From positions 1 through 39,262 of the forward strand of contig NZ_CP082834.1 in assembly GCF_021278985.1 (NCBI RefSeq): 39,262 nt of DNA. Direction: 5' to 3'. Below, in pieces: positions 30,955-38,018 of the stretch. This DNA comes from Citrobacter rodentium NBRC 105723 = DSM 16636. Lineage in GTDB: Bacteria > Pseudomonadota > Gammaproteobacteria > Enterobacterales > Enterobacteriaceae. Positions within the stretch are counted from its first letter, which is position 1; every line of letters begins with the position of its first letter. Under the pieces are notes generated by a model. The model saw nothing but the letters and a program-made list of their open reading frames with translations. It searched no databases and was not told the origin of the DNA. Made by a program: the position numbers and the translations under genes.

Positions 30955-31611
30955 ATGATGATCAAATCAAAAAAAGTAGTGGTTATTTTTGTTGCTTTGA
31001 GTTCATTCTTGCTGGCAGGGTGTGATTCACCAAAAGATGCTAATAAGCAAAACTTTGAAAAAGCTATTAATACTCGACTAGAGAAGGAATGCATTACCAT
31101 TAGTCCGCTGGGAATATTTGATAGTAAGCCTTATCCGGTTCAGGTAGCTGTGGCTCAGGCTAATCGATATACATCTCAGGAACGGGCAGATGAAATAAAT
31201 TCTCGACAGTTTTCTGCGCTGGATGTACTGGTTAAAGCCGATTTATTAACAGTAAAAGATACCCTGGTTGATGACGTTATTGGTTTTACTAAGACGGGTA
31301 AAAAAGTGCCTGGTCGTGAATATGCTCTGACGGATGAGGGGAAAAAATATCTGAAGTCTCCGGAACGACCTGATTTTTGCGTCGGTCATTATAAGGTGGA
31401 TGAGATAGTTGATTTTACCGAACCTGGTGATGCTATGGGAATGAAGATCACGCAGGTGAATTACACATTCAGTCCCACCAGTATCGCTGAATGGGCGAAA
31501 CGCGATGATGTTCGGGCTGCATTTTTAGGACTTGAGTCTGATTTGAAAGAGAAACAAACAAAACGTATTACACTGGTTTTGAAAAATGATGGATGGTCTG
31601 CTGAACGGTAG
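30955..31611 (+). CDS. Unknown lipoprotein
   Basis: A 218-residue lipoprotein. The signal peptide (VVVIFVALSSFLLAGC) ends in the lipobox LAGC (Cys23). The mature protein contains ADEINSRQFSALDVLVKADL and PGREYALTDEGKKYLKSP, like a winged-helix-type or beta-rich domain. It ends KRITLVLKNDGWSAER. AGAGGGAAA precedes two ATG codons. No named family is recognised. It is likely anchored in the outer membrane, and its gene stands alone downstream of hns. Confidence 0.7.
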   Translation: MMIKSKKVVVIFVALSSFLLAGCDSPKDANKQNFEKAINTRLEKECITISPLGIFDSKPYPVQVAVAQANRYTSQERADEINSRQFSALDVLVKADLLTVKDTLVDDVIGFTKTGKKVPGREYALTDEGKKYLKSPERPDFCVGHYKVDEIVDFTEPGDAMGMKITQVNYTFSPTSIAEWAKRDDVRAAFLGLESDLKEKQTKRITLVLKNDGWSAER

Positions 31612-31914
31612 GCTGTAATGGTGTTGCTACGTGAAAAATACCCCTCGTATATCCCCTGCTTTTTCACGGATTTCACGTAGCGCACCGCCGTTAATGACTC
31701 TATCAAAAATACTCACCGATATTTTTCGCACTGCAAACAACCTAACTCACTGTAAAACAACAAATCAGCTTTGCGCCGGTGACGCATCGATCGCGCTGGC
31801 CAGCGCGATCCTCAGCTGCGATCGCTACAGTATTTTTGAACAAGATTACCCTCGCTCCGGTTTAATTCGCCAGGCAGTTAGACATACAGGTCATTCTGTC
31901 CAGCATAGTGAAAA
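31612..31914. other. Gene-free region with duplicated recombinase-gene sequence
   Basis: No gene is supported. Positions 31663-31685 resemble the start of the recombinase gene at 33995-34016, sharing GATTTCACGTAGCG. An inverted repeat GCTACGTGAAA / TTTCACGTAGC spans about 31625-31682. A perfect 22-bp palindrome (GATCGCGCTGG and its complement) lies at 31789-31810. The first CTGGACA-type dyad lies at 31880-31905. Confidence 0.6.
31880..31905. repeat. CTGGACA/TGTCCAG-type dyad, copy a
   Basis: A 26-bp element: left arm with AGACATACAG, right arm CATTCTGTCCAG. It lies 10 bp beyond the stop codon of the minus-strand nuclease gene. Copies b and c at 32783-32808 and 33680-33705 share most positions. 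It is a candidate recombination site of the tyrosine recombinase at 33970. Confidence 0.65.
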
Positions 31915-32706
31915 TCAGAACTGAGCTATCACGACTCTAGTCTTTCCTTCGGTATCTTTCCCCTCAAGATCGTCTATCACACCTTTAGGGTTAGTCACCC
32001 AACCTTCAGGGTCATATACAAAGCATACTAGCGTCTCACAGTCCGGATGTGCACGGTAACGGGCCATATCAATGAGCAGTTCCTCTCCAATTTTATTTGC
32101 CCCTAGAGAGCGGCGAGTTTTCTTCACTTCAATGACAATCTTCTCTTTCTTCAGAAGAAAATCCTGTCTGGATGATGAACCTGCGAAGCTAGGTGAATTT
32201 TCTTCAGGTCTGACATCATTAAAATGCAGCAGCAGAAGAGCATGAACAAGATCCTGTACATCATACTCGTCATTAATTTCAAGCGGCGTTCTGTCATTGT
32301 ATCGTTGCTTTAATTGACGACAAAAAGCTGGAAATTTATTGAGTATATTTATAATCAAATCCAGTTCGGCATGTTTTGTTGCTATAGTCGATGCCGTGCC
32401 GGAGTAAGTTAAATCGTCTCTGGCTGCATCAAAAATAGGTTTGTAATGTCTAACCAATCCCTGATAATTACTAGACCAAGCAATCCTTTGTGTATCATTA
32501 AAATCTTTGTAGTAATCAGATTCCTTTCCATAACTGTCTTCAAGTAACTTTTTTGCTCTTGCAATCCAGTTATTACCTTTAGCCGAATCAATATATTCCT
32601 GGCTTCTGTGACTAAATGCACTTGTTCCCATATATTTTGTCGACATGACAGAATTGTACTCTTGTTCAAGCACTTCAAATCTTTCAGCTAAGGTCTTCTT
32701 CGTCAT
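31915..32706 (-). CDS. PD-(D/E)XK nuclease, candidate defence protein
   Basis: A 263-residue protein; ATG 32706 with GGA upstream is preferred over a TTG 12 bases earlier. The C-terminal half is a PD-(D/E)XK restriction-endonuclease-like fold. RQDFLLKKEKIVIEVKKTRR gives the Asp and the E-V-K catalytic pattern (about 186-200). KIGEELLIDMARYRAHPDCE and LVCFVYDPEGWVTNPKGV complete the core. The N-terminal half is helical and presumably senses the target. No methyltransferase is nearby, so it is not a classical restriction system; a solitary anti-phage or anti-plasmid nuclease is possible. Confidence 0.75.
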   Translation of the reverse strand: MTKKTLAERFEVLEQEYNSVMSTKYMGTSAFSHRSQEYIDSAKGNNWIARAKKLLEDSYGKESDYYKDFNDTQRIAWSSNYQGLVRHYKPIFDAARDDLTYSGTASTIATKHAELDLIINILNKFPAFCRQLKQRYNDRTPLEINDEYDVQDLVHALLLLHFNDVRPEENSPSFAGSSSRQDFLLKKEKIVIEVKKTRRSLGANKIGEELLIDMARYRAHPDCETLVCFVYDPEGWVTNPKGVIDDLEGKDTEGKTRVVIAQF

Positions 32707-32782
32707 AGCGCAATCCAAATTATATGCTAATAATACCTGTGAATTTTAATATTCTACCATATCTGGCTTTCTTCCGTTCACA

Positions 32783-32808
32783 TTGGACATTCAGGTAATT
32801 TCGTCCAG
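32783..32808. repeat. CTGGACA/TGTCCAG-type dyad, copy b
   Basis: TTGGACATTCAGG on the left and ATTTCGTCCAG on the right, 903 bp from copy a. It separates the nuclease gene from the next two genes. Confidence 0.65.
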
Positions 32809-32875
32809 TTCTGCTGGCTGTGCTGGAGCTGGCCTAGTATAATTTAACCAGCCATTTCAACAGCGGTGGTGTCTT

Positions 32876-33070
32876 ATGAACGTCAAGAACATGTTTTACG
32901 GTGCCATTCTGGTAAGTGCTGTATGGGCGGTTATTTTGCTCTCATGGTTTGAATCCAGCCTTACCTTAAGCGATTACCTCAGGTACGAATCGGTAATCCT
33001 GATCCCATGCCTGCTGTGGGTTGCTGTTTATGGGTTAGGTAAACGTTACCTCCAAAGAACATCAAACTAG
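32876..33070 (+). CDS. 64-residue membrane protein
   Basis: Two hydrophobic helices (FYGAILVSAVWAVILLSW and ILIPCLLWVAVYGLGK) joined by an acidic loop (ESSLTLSDYLRYE). A GCGGTGGTG stretch precedes the ATG. It is the only plus-strand gene in the cassette-like array and ends before a 12-bp hairpin. Not recognised. Confidence 0.5.
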   Translation: MNVKNMFYGAILVSAVWAVILLSWFESSLTLSDYLRYESVILIPCLLWVAVYGLGKRYLQRTSN

Positions 33071-33101
33071 CCGCGCCAGCGACTTTTTTACACCTTCGTT
33101 T

Positions 33102-33134
33102 AATTCCCTGGCTCACCTGGACAGCCAGGGAATT
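33102..33134. terminator. Bidirectional hairpin between convergent genes
   Basis: AATTCCCTGGCT (33102-33113) pairs perfectly with 33123-33134. It sits between the ends of the genes at 32876-33070 (+) and 33145-33624 (-), as a shared terminator would. Confidence 0.6.
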
Positions 33135-33144
33135 CTGCCCAGCG

Positions 33145-33624
33145 CTACTGGCTTGCTGTGCCAAACTTTCCGTTGCAGATTTCCTCATTCACAATGGCCT
33201 GAAACATGGAAACAGAATTTCTAGCCTTATCCCTCAGTGCATTAATGAGTTCTGTGTCGTGTATTTTGTTGTAGAAAATGAAAGTAGAAACATCAAACTG
33301 GAGTTTAAATGCTGCTTTCCTTATGGCTAAACCTGACGTGATCGTTATCTCATTATGTATGCGAAGATAGGCAAGATAATCATCGTTATTTGCTTCACAC
33401 TGCTCATATAAATATTTTTGCATGAGAGATTGAGACAAGGCCAGAAATTCCACATATCGTTTGGTTTTTATTTCTTTATCTTTTAATCCCTGTACTGCCG
33501 CTTCTTTTTTTAATTCGTGCTTTTGTGTTAGCTTAAGAGTCAGCCACCCCCCTAAAATAGTCAGCAACGACCCCAAACCTATTTTTACGGCATTATCAGC
33601 CACATCCACCCACTCAGTCGCCAT
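33145..33624 (-). CDS. Unknown membrane-anchored protein
   Basis: A 159-residue protein. It has one hydrophobic helix near the N-terminus (AVKIGLGSLLTILGGWLTLK, about 12-31). A charged helical domain (KHELKKEAAVQGLKDKEIKT) leads on to FLALSQSLMQKYLYEQCEAN. The C-terminal half is helical. This anchor-plus-helical-domain layout occurs in small membrane effectors of phage defence, but no specific family is recognised. It is transcribed away from the recombinase gene, like a first cassette gene. Confidence 0.6.
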   Translation of the reverse strand: MATEWVDVADNAVKIGLGSLLTILGGWLTLKLTQKHELKKEAAVQGLKDKEIKTKRYVEFLALSQSLMQKYLYEQCEANNDDYLAYLRIHNEITITSGLAIRKAAFKLQFDVSTFIFYNKIHDTELINALRDKARNSVSMFQAIVNEEICNGKFGTASQ

Positions 33625-33679
33625 CTGTTACTCGTTCTTCCTGTGATGATCATGGTTGCCAGTATAATTCCAGCACAGA

Positions 33680-33705
33680 CTGGACATACAGCATTTTCTG
33701 TCCAG
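33680..33705. repeat. CTGGACA/TGTCCAG-type dyad, copy c
   Basis: CTGGACA, a 12-base spacer, and TGTCCAG: the most symmetric copy, nearest the recombinase gene, 897 bp from copy b. Confidence 0.7.
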
Positions 33706-33834
33706 ACCTTATTAGTTACAACATACACTAAATTCATTTCCTTTATCTGGTGCTCTGCTCCGGCATACGCGCCCATATCCTGGGTAATTCAGGATAACTT
33801 CCAGATTTCGTCCTGCCCTGCCGTTCATATCCGC

Positions 33835-33869
33835 CTGGACAAAAATGCATTATCGGAAAAAATGTCCAA
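33835..33869. repeat. Longer dyad with the same arms, copy d
   Basis: CTGGACA (33835-33841) and TGTCCAA (33863-33869) are separated by 21 instead of 12 bases, 101 bp before the recombinase start. It could be a primary site, an accessory site or the recombinase operator. Confidence 0.5.
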
Positions 33870-33969
33870 AATTTTTTTTGGTGATCGGAATTTTTATTGT
33901 CGGACGCACCTCTGCTCTAGGTCATAATTGCTGACACATCCCAAAAAAACAGGTGCGGAGATTTAAAAA

Positions 33970-34794
33970 TTGAGTCACTTACCCGCCAAAATTTTCCAGA
34001 TTTCACGTAGCGACGCCTGGAATTTAACCATCTCTCCCGATGCAGCCCGTAATATGCGGGATCTGGCGGCACAGATTGGCGCAGGAATGCCAAAATATCT
34101 GATAGCACCGGAAGTCTCACTGCTTCTCTCCTACATTGATGATCTGAGCATCCGCATGTACTTTGAGACACTCTGGAATACCGGAGCACGACTGAATGAA
34201 GCTCTGGCGCTGAAACCTGCTGATTTTATGCTGACTCCGACGCGCCAGTACCCGCAACCCGTGGTGATCCTGAAAACACTCAAGCAACGTATAAAAGAAG
34301 CAGAAAGAAGACCTGGACGCCCGACCACCAGGCATCCACCATTACATCCTGATCCGCGATACAGAAAACCACCAGAGCCTGCTGTAAGGCTGGTTCCTGT
34401 TCTGGATGCCGGATACGCATTGCGTATGCGGGAATACCTGGCGACCTGGAAAAAGCGGATCAAACATCAGCCTGTGTGGGACATAACATCGAGACAGACA
34501 CCGCTGAACTGGATAAACACCGCAGTGGCACGGGCAGAGCGTGACGGCGTAACATTTTCGGTTCCGGTCACTCCTCACACGTTCCGCCACAGCTACGCCA
34601 TGCACCTGACAATGAGTGGCGTTCCTCCGCGCGTCCTGCAATCCCTGCTGGGACACCGTTATGCAAGAAGCACCGAGATTTACACCCGCGTTTTTTCGCT
34701 GGACGTCCTTACAGGAAGTGGCCTGTCCTTTACCTGCGATCCACAGCTTGCAAAACAGCTTCTTGGATACCCTGAGCGCATTAATAATGAGTAA
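33970..34794 (+). CDS. Tyrosine recombinase (ResD-like)
   Basis: A 274-residue recombinase starting at TTG 33970; a stop lies two codons before and CGGAG nine bases before. Catalytic residues are clear: Arg74 (TGARLNEALAL), His203-x-x-Arg206 (HTFRHSYAMHL), His229 (LLGHRYARS) and nucleophile Tyr238 (TEIYTRVF). The tail (SLDVLTGSGLSFTCDPQ) resembles ResD of plasmid F, which resolves multimers. It lies just before the partition operon, which supports a maintenance role. The divergent genes and repeated dyads to its left also suggest it could move cassettes. Confidence 0.92.
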   Translation: MSHLPAKIFQISRSDAWNLTISPDAARNMRDLAAQIGAGMPKYLIAPEVSLLLSYIDDLSIRMYFETLWNTGARLNEALALKPADFMLTPTRQYPQPVVILKTLKQRIKEAERRPGRPTTRHPPLHPDPRYRKPPEPAVRLVPVLDAGYALRMREYLATWKKRIKHQPVWDITSRQTPLNWINTAVARAERDGVTFSVPVTPHTFRHSYAMHLTMSGVPPRVLQSLLGHRYARSTEIYTRVFSLDVLTGSGLSFTCDPQLAKQLLGYPERINNE

Positions 34795-34874
34795 TAATAC
34801 ACACTATTAAACTATTGCCAGCACGCAATTGTACGGTTATACTTTCACCACAAAAGATTGTGTATTAATACACA
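34795..34874 (+). promoter_or_regulatory. parA promoter region with partition-type operators
   Basis: A half site (AATACACAC) at 34796-34804 and the perfect 16-bp palindrome TGTGTATTAATACACA at 34859-34874 flank the region. The palindrome ends 10 bp before the parA ribosome site. 34795-34835 is repeated inverted at 2113-2153. Confidence 0.7.
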
Positions 34875-34898
34875 CTATTTAGCCGGGAGGATTTTGTG

Positions 34899-35558
34899 AT
34901 GGGAAAAATCATTACAGTTGCAGGACACAAAGGCGGCATAGGAAAAAGCACCGTGCTTTGTTCCTTATGTGTATGTGTCATAAAGAAAGGGAAAACAGCC
35001 TGTTTCCTGGAAACAGACTCACAGGGAAGTATCAAGGATTTCATCGAGGATCGTAAAACCAACGCCAGACTGTCAGAAATACCGTATTTCGAATGCTACA
35101 CGGATATTCCGGCTATGGCACAAAAGCTGGCCGCCCGCTTTGATTATGTGTTTGTTGATACACCAGGCATGAAATCTCCGGCGTTCGTTAAAGCTCTGAG
35201 TTGTGCTCACATTCTTTTCACATTCATTGAGCCAGGATCAGGCATTGAGATCAACACACTGGGACGGCTGGTTTTCGACATTAAAACAGCACAGGCCGGA
35301 GTCAATCCGTCAATGAAAGCATGGATTGTCCTGAATAAGTGCTCAACTAACCCGTCAGACAGTGAAGCGTCAGAACTGCGCCGACAACTCAATGATGATC
35401 CAGACTGGCTTCCGGTTCCCCGCCAGCGTATCTATATGCGTACTGCGCATAAAAAAGCCTATAACAACGGTATGGGCGTACATGAATACGATGATAAACG
35501 GGGAAACAAAGCCCGTGGCGAGATTGAGTTATTGTTAAAAGAAACGGATATTCTGTAA
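34899..35558 (+). CDS. parA: ParA-family partition ATPase
   Basis: A Walker-type ATPase of 219 residues that positions plasmid copies on the nucleoid. ATG 34899 (GTG 34896 possible) follows CGGGAGG. The deviant Walker A is KGGIGKST (about 10-17). FLETDSQGSIKDFIEDRK and the Walker B-like YVFVDTPGMKSP follow. It is short, without an N-terminal DNA-binding domain, so this is a type Ib system in which the small partner protein regulates. The partner is encoded at 35724. Confidence 0.92.
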   Translation: MGKIITVAGHKGGIGKSTVLCSLCVCVIKKGKTACFLETDSQGSIKDFIEDRKTNARLSEIPYFECYTDIPAMAQKLAARFDYVFVDTPGMKSPAFVKALSCAHILFTFIEPGSGIEINTLGRLVFDIKTAQAGVNPSMKAWIVLNKCSTNPSDSEASELRRQLNDDPDWLPVPRQRIYMRTAHKKAYNNGMGVHEYDDKRGNKARGEIELLLKETDIL

Positions 35559-35703
35559 TGTGTATTATTACACACCAAATTTGATAATATACCCATATCC
35601 GATGCGATATACGGCGGGGATGGCTTATCTGACCAAGCCTGGCAATTTGCAGTACGTGGATGCCGGAACTTTCCCTGCCATAAATGATGTGTATAGTTAC
35701 ACA
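35559..35703 (+). promoter_or_regulatory. Partition-site region between parA and its partner gene
   Basis: Two more members of the palindrome family: 35559-35574 (TGTGTATTATTACACA) and 35688-35703 (TGTGTATAGTTACACA). A further variant (AGTGT-TTTATT-ACACACT) lies at 36027-36044 after the partner gene. They are the likely operator and centromere sites of the ParA system. Confidence 0.65.
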
Positions 35704-35723
35704 CCTTATAAAAAGGATACCTT

Positions 35724-36026
35724 ATGGCAAAGATCCCAAAGAAAATAGATCAGGAAATTAAACCACTGGATTTACGCCAGTTTGTAAGTTCTGCTGCACA
35801 AAAACCAGCATCGGCATCCGCAGTAACGCGTATAAATCTGACTATGACAGATGATGATCTGGATACAGCGCAGGAGTTCCAGAACAAGTACGGTGCAAGC
35901 CGTGCTGAAGTAATCAGAGCAGCACTGGCAGCGTTACGTCTGGTATCAGCAGAAGAACGTCGGAGGCTGTTTGATGATATAAGGAAAAACAGCCCGAAAG
36001 CAGGAAGACCAACCGTGAATAAATAG
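35724..36026 (+). CDS. Ribbon-helix-helix partition partner (ParG-like)
   Basis: A 100-residue protein. A flexible basic N-terminus (MAKIPKKIDQEIKPLDLRQF) leads to a ribbon-helix-helix domain (VTRINLTMTDDDLDTAQEFQ, then YGASRAEVIRAALAALRLV). The tail is basic (KAGRPTVNK). This is the layout of small centromere-binding proteins that work with type Ib ParA: the RHH dimer binds repeated DNA sites and the tail stimulates ParA. The TGTGTA palindromes around the operon are its likely sites. Confidence 0.8.
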   Translation: MAKIPKKIDQEIKPLDLRQFVSSAAQKPASASAVTRINLTMTDDDLDTAQEFQNKYGASRAEVIRAALAALRLVSAEERRRLFDDIRKNSPKAGRPTVNK

Positions 36027-36062
36027 AGTGTTTTATTACACACTATTAAAGGGGATAAAAAT

Positions 36063-36314
36063 ATGCTCATAAAGATAATTAAATCTGTATTCAATTTTTA
36101 CATGCTCTGTGTGCAGCCTGTTATTGGACTGGTTCTTGCGGGTTATGGTGCATGGAAATTTTCAGGTGACAGTATCTCAGCATTACTGGAACCAGCATCG
36201 TACTTTGTCATTGGAACTGTTGTTTTGTTTGTATGGTATATAGCATGGCAAAAAGAACGTTCTAAAGAAGAAGAGTTTAAATCAAGTATAAAACCAGAAG
36301 ATTTTGTGAAGTGA
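36063..36314 (+). CDS. 83-residue membrane protein
   Basis: Two hydrophobic helices (FNFYMLCVQPVIGLVLAGYG and YFVIGTVVLFVWYIAWQ), then a charged tail (KERSKEEEFKSS). A strong AAGGGG site precedes the ATG. It is the first of three tiny membrane genes after the partition operon. Function unknown. Confidence 0.55.
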   Translation: MLIKIIKSVFNFYMLCVQPVIGLVLAGYGAWKFSGDSISALLEPASYFVIGTVVLFVWYIAWQKERSKEEEFKSSIKPEDFVK

Positions 36315-36363
36315 CGATACGTAATAATACCAGTTTATAATCAGACATTAGGGCACTCAATCT

Positions 36364-36579
36364 ATGGAACACTGCATCTTTGATTTAGGCATTATAAACT
36401 ATCATCCTGTCATTACATGGACAGTACCAGTTGCATTTTTCTTTTTAGTATTGCTGGCTGGTATAGTATTCAATATTGGCAGGAAAAGTAATCTAATCGT
36501 TTTCATCCTGGCAATGTTGCTCCCAGTAACAACGGTTTTCATTTTTATGTTACTGGGCGGTAAGATCGATATGTGCTGA
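36364..36579 (+). CDS. 71-residue membrane protein
   Basis: Two hydrophobic helices (VPVAFFFLVLLAGIVF and LIVFILAMLLPVTTVFIFML) joined by a short basic loop (NIGRKSN). The ribosome site is weak. Function unknown. It lies between two other small membrane genes in the same direction. Confidence 0.5.
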   Translation: MEHCIFDLGIINYHPVITWTVPVAFFFLVLLAGIVFNIGRKSNLIVFILAMLLPVTTVFIFMLLGGKIDMC

Positions 36580-36601
36580 CCAATTAAAAGAGGATTAAAC
36601 A

Positions 36602-36823
36602 ATGATAAATTCAATCGCGTTTAATCTTATAGCGTTATGTATAATATATATATCATCACTATTTAAAAAAAGTAACTTCAGAATATTTTATATAACTGTA
36701 TCTACGTGCTCTTTATTATTATCATGTGTACCAAACAAGTACGGTATGATTGGTATAGCAGCATTGGTATTTACAACTATGTTAGGACCATTATTAATTA
36801 TTTTAGAGGATAACAGACAATAA
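36602..36823 (+). CDS. 73-residue membrane protein
   Basis: Hydrophobic helices (FNLIALCIIYISSLF, IFYITVSTCSLLLSC, IGIAALVFTTMLGPLLIIL) with a short end EDNRQ. AGAGGA precedes the ATG. AT-rich and unlike its neighbours in codon use, which suggests separate origin. It is followed by a terminator at 36844. Confidence 0.5.
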   Translation: MINSIAFNLIALCIIYISSLFKKSNFRIFYITVSTCSLLLSCVPNKYGMIGIAALVFTTMLGPLLIILEDNRQ

Positions 36824-36843
36824 ATTATGACAATGCGTTTGTT

Positions 36844-36871
36844 AAGCCCGCAAATATGTGGGCTTATTTTT
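36844..36871. terminator. Terminator between convergent genes
   Basis: AAGCCC and GGGCTT enclose GCAAATATGT and are followed by ATTTTT. It serves the small membrane genes and perhaps, in the other direction, the DUF2726-like gene. Confidence 0.75.
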
Positions 36872-36885
36872 AATTTCTAATATTT

Positions 36886-37413
36886 TTACTCTTCATCATC
36901 CCGCAGGAACTGACAAAAGTCTTCGCTCCCCATCATATCGACAGTATTTTTAAATTCGAAAAAAGAAATTTCTGTCATAGCACACACACGCTGGATAATC
37001 AGTTTTTTCTTTTGCTGTCTGACGGTTGCAGTTTCACCAAACTGGATAACAGCAAGGACTGTTTCATCATATGATTTCAGGACAAAATCACAGGTTATAT
37101 TCTGCACTTCACGGATTAATTCTTTTACAGCTTCCTCGCTACCATGAGGACGAACAAATTCAATGAGTCGTATTTTGGGAAAAACGGAATAATCAGGTAT
37201 AATATTACGTGAAAGAATGCCTAAAAACTCTGATTCCTTATTTGAGAGTAAGGGTACTTTAGTAAAACAATCAACCTCCCCAATGGCTGTAAAAGCATTG
37301 GTTGTCAAAGCTGGATTGTTCTTAATAAAATCAGAGAATACATTTTCAGTTGATGGCAAAACAACAGAAGAATTCTGTTGTTCATCTCGTTTTTTATTAC
37401 GGTTAAATATCAT
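36886..37413 (-). CDS. DUF2726-like protein under the shared 92-bp element
   Basis: A 175-residue soluble protein. The part LLSNKESEFLGILSRNIIPD, then YSVFPKIRLIEFV (about 55-87), resembles the start of DUF2726. The following DFVLKSYDETVLAVIQFGE fits that nuclease-like fold, but the catalytic pattern is incomplete. It starts 17 bp from the second arm of the 92-bp inverted repeat, whose other arm precedes the relaxosome genes. It is therefore probably co-regulated with transfer and may take part in it (compare the extra tax genes of IncX plasmids). Confidence 0.6.
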   Translation of the reverse strand: MIFNRNKKRDEQQNSSVVLPSTENVFSDFIKNNPALTTNAFTAIGEVDCFTKVPLLSNKESEFLGILSRNIIPDYSVFPKIRLIEFVRPHGSEEAVKELIREVQNITCDFVLKSYDETVLAVIQFGETATVRQQKKKLIIQRVCAMTEISFFEFKNTVDMMGSEDFCQFLRDDEE

Positions 37414-37430
37414 TTCATATTCCTTTTAAA

Positions 37431-37522
37431 AGAGCCTGCGGCAGGCACAGGCAAAAACATCGTTTTTGGACAATCATGGATAAAATGTTAACATTTTGAC
37501 CATGATTGTCTATCCTGCATTG
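37431..37522. repeat. 92-bp inverted repeat, arm 2
   Basis: The exact reverse complement of 6638-6729, with the same 42-bp dyad and small hairpins, and the same orientation toward its downstream gene. Confidence 0.9.
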
Positions 37523-37548
37523 TTCTTTACTGTCTGTAAGATCGGCGC

Positions 37549-37953
37549 TCATTCTTCCGGCGTTCTCCCGATACCAAAAAGACGGAACGCAAAACGGCTT
37601 TCGATCCACCATTCAAAAATCTGCTCTGCGCAACCACAAACAGTTAAGGCGATCCATGCAGCAAGAACAACGTAACCACTGACATCTGCGCCCATATACC
37701 AGGCGATAGTTAAACCCATCACTGCGATACCGCCTAAAAACTGCAACAAGAAACGAAATCCCGCAAGAATCCCCAATGGAATAACAACAACCAGATAAAG
37801 GAAAGCAGCCAGAAGGTATCTGACAGGTGTCAGCAGATAAAAGAACCTGGATGTTTTCTTTTTGTCAGAATAAACGGCATCATTTGCAACATCTGTTGAA
37901 TGAGCGCCCAGGTCTCTCCTGATACGTTGAAAATCCACGATGTTATCTTTCAT
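37549..37953 (-). CDS. Unknown membrane protein
   Basis: A 134-residue protein with a polar N-terminus (MKDNIVDFQRIRRDLGAHST). Hydrophobic segments follow at about 40-100 (YLLAAFLYLVVVIPLGILAG, FLLQFLGGIAVMGLTIAWYM, YVVLAAWIALTVCGCAEQIF). A strong GAGAGGATGAT precedes the ATG. It lies downstream of rep in the same direction. No named family is recognised; plasmid membrane proteins of this kind occur in maintenance regions. Confidence 0.6.
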   Translation of the reverse strand: MKDNIVDFQRIRRDLGAHSTDVANDAVYSDKKKTSRFFYLLTPVRYLLAAFLYLVVVIPLGILAGFRFLLQFLGGIAVMGLTIAWYMGADVSGYVVLAAWIALTVCGCAEQIFEWWIESRFAFRLFGIGRTPEE

Positions 37954-38018
37954 ATCATCCTCTCTTTTAAGTGAGTTATAAAAAGAGAAAAAACGGGTAA
38001 CGTAAACAGCAGCATTCT

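Noticed and set aside
31631..31924. 97-residue plus-strand frame
   Set aside because: Runs through inverted repeats and the first dyad. Only a short part resembles the recombinase N-terminus; it is better explained as a duplicated fragment.
31880..33705. Dyads a, b and c as LexA boxes
   Set aside because: They lack the CTG-N10-CAG layout of LexA sites. Copy a also lies beyond the stop of its neighbour gene, where an operator would have no role.
33643..33927. 94-residue plus-strand frame
   Set aside because: It spans dyads c and d and has no clear ribosome site or family.
35560..35748. 62-residue frame between parA and the RHH gene
   Set aside because: It covers two partition-type palindromes and overlaps the RHH start; composition (many Tyr and Pro) is unlike a protein.
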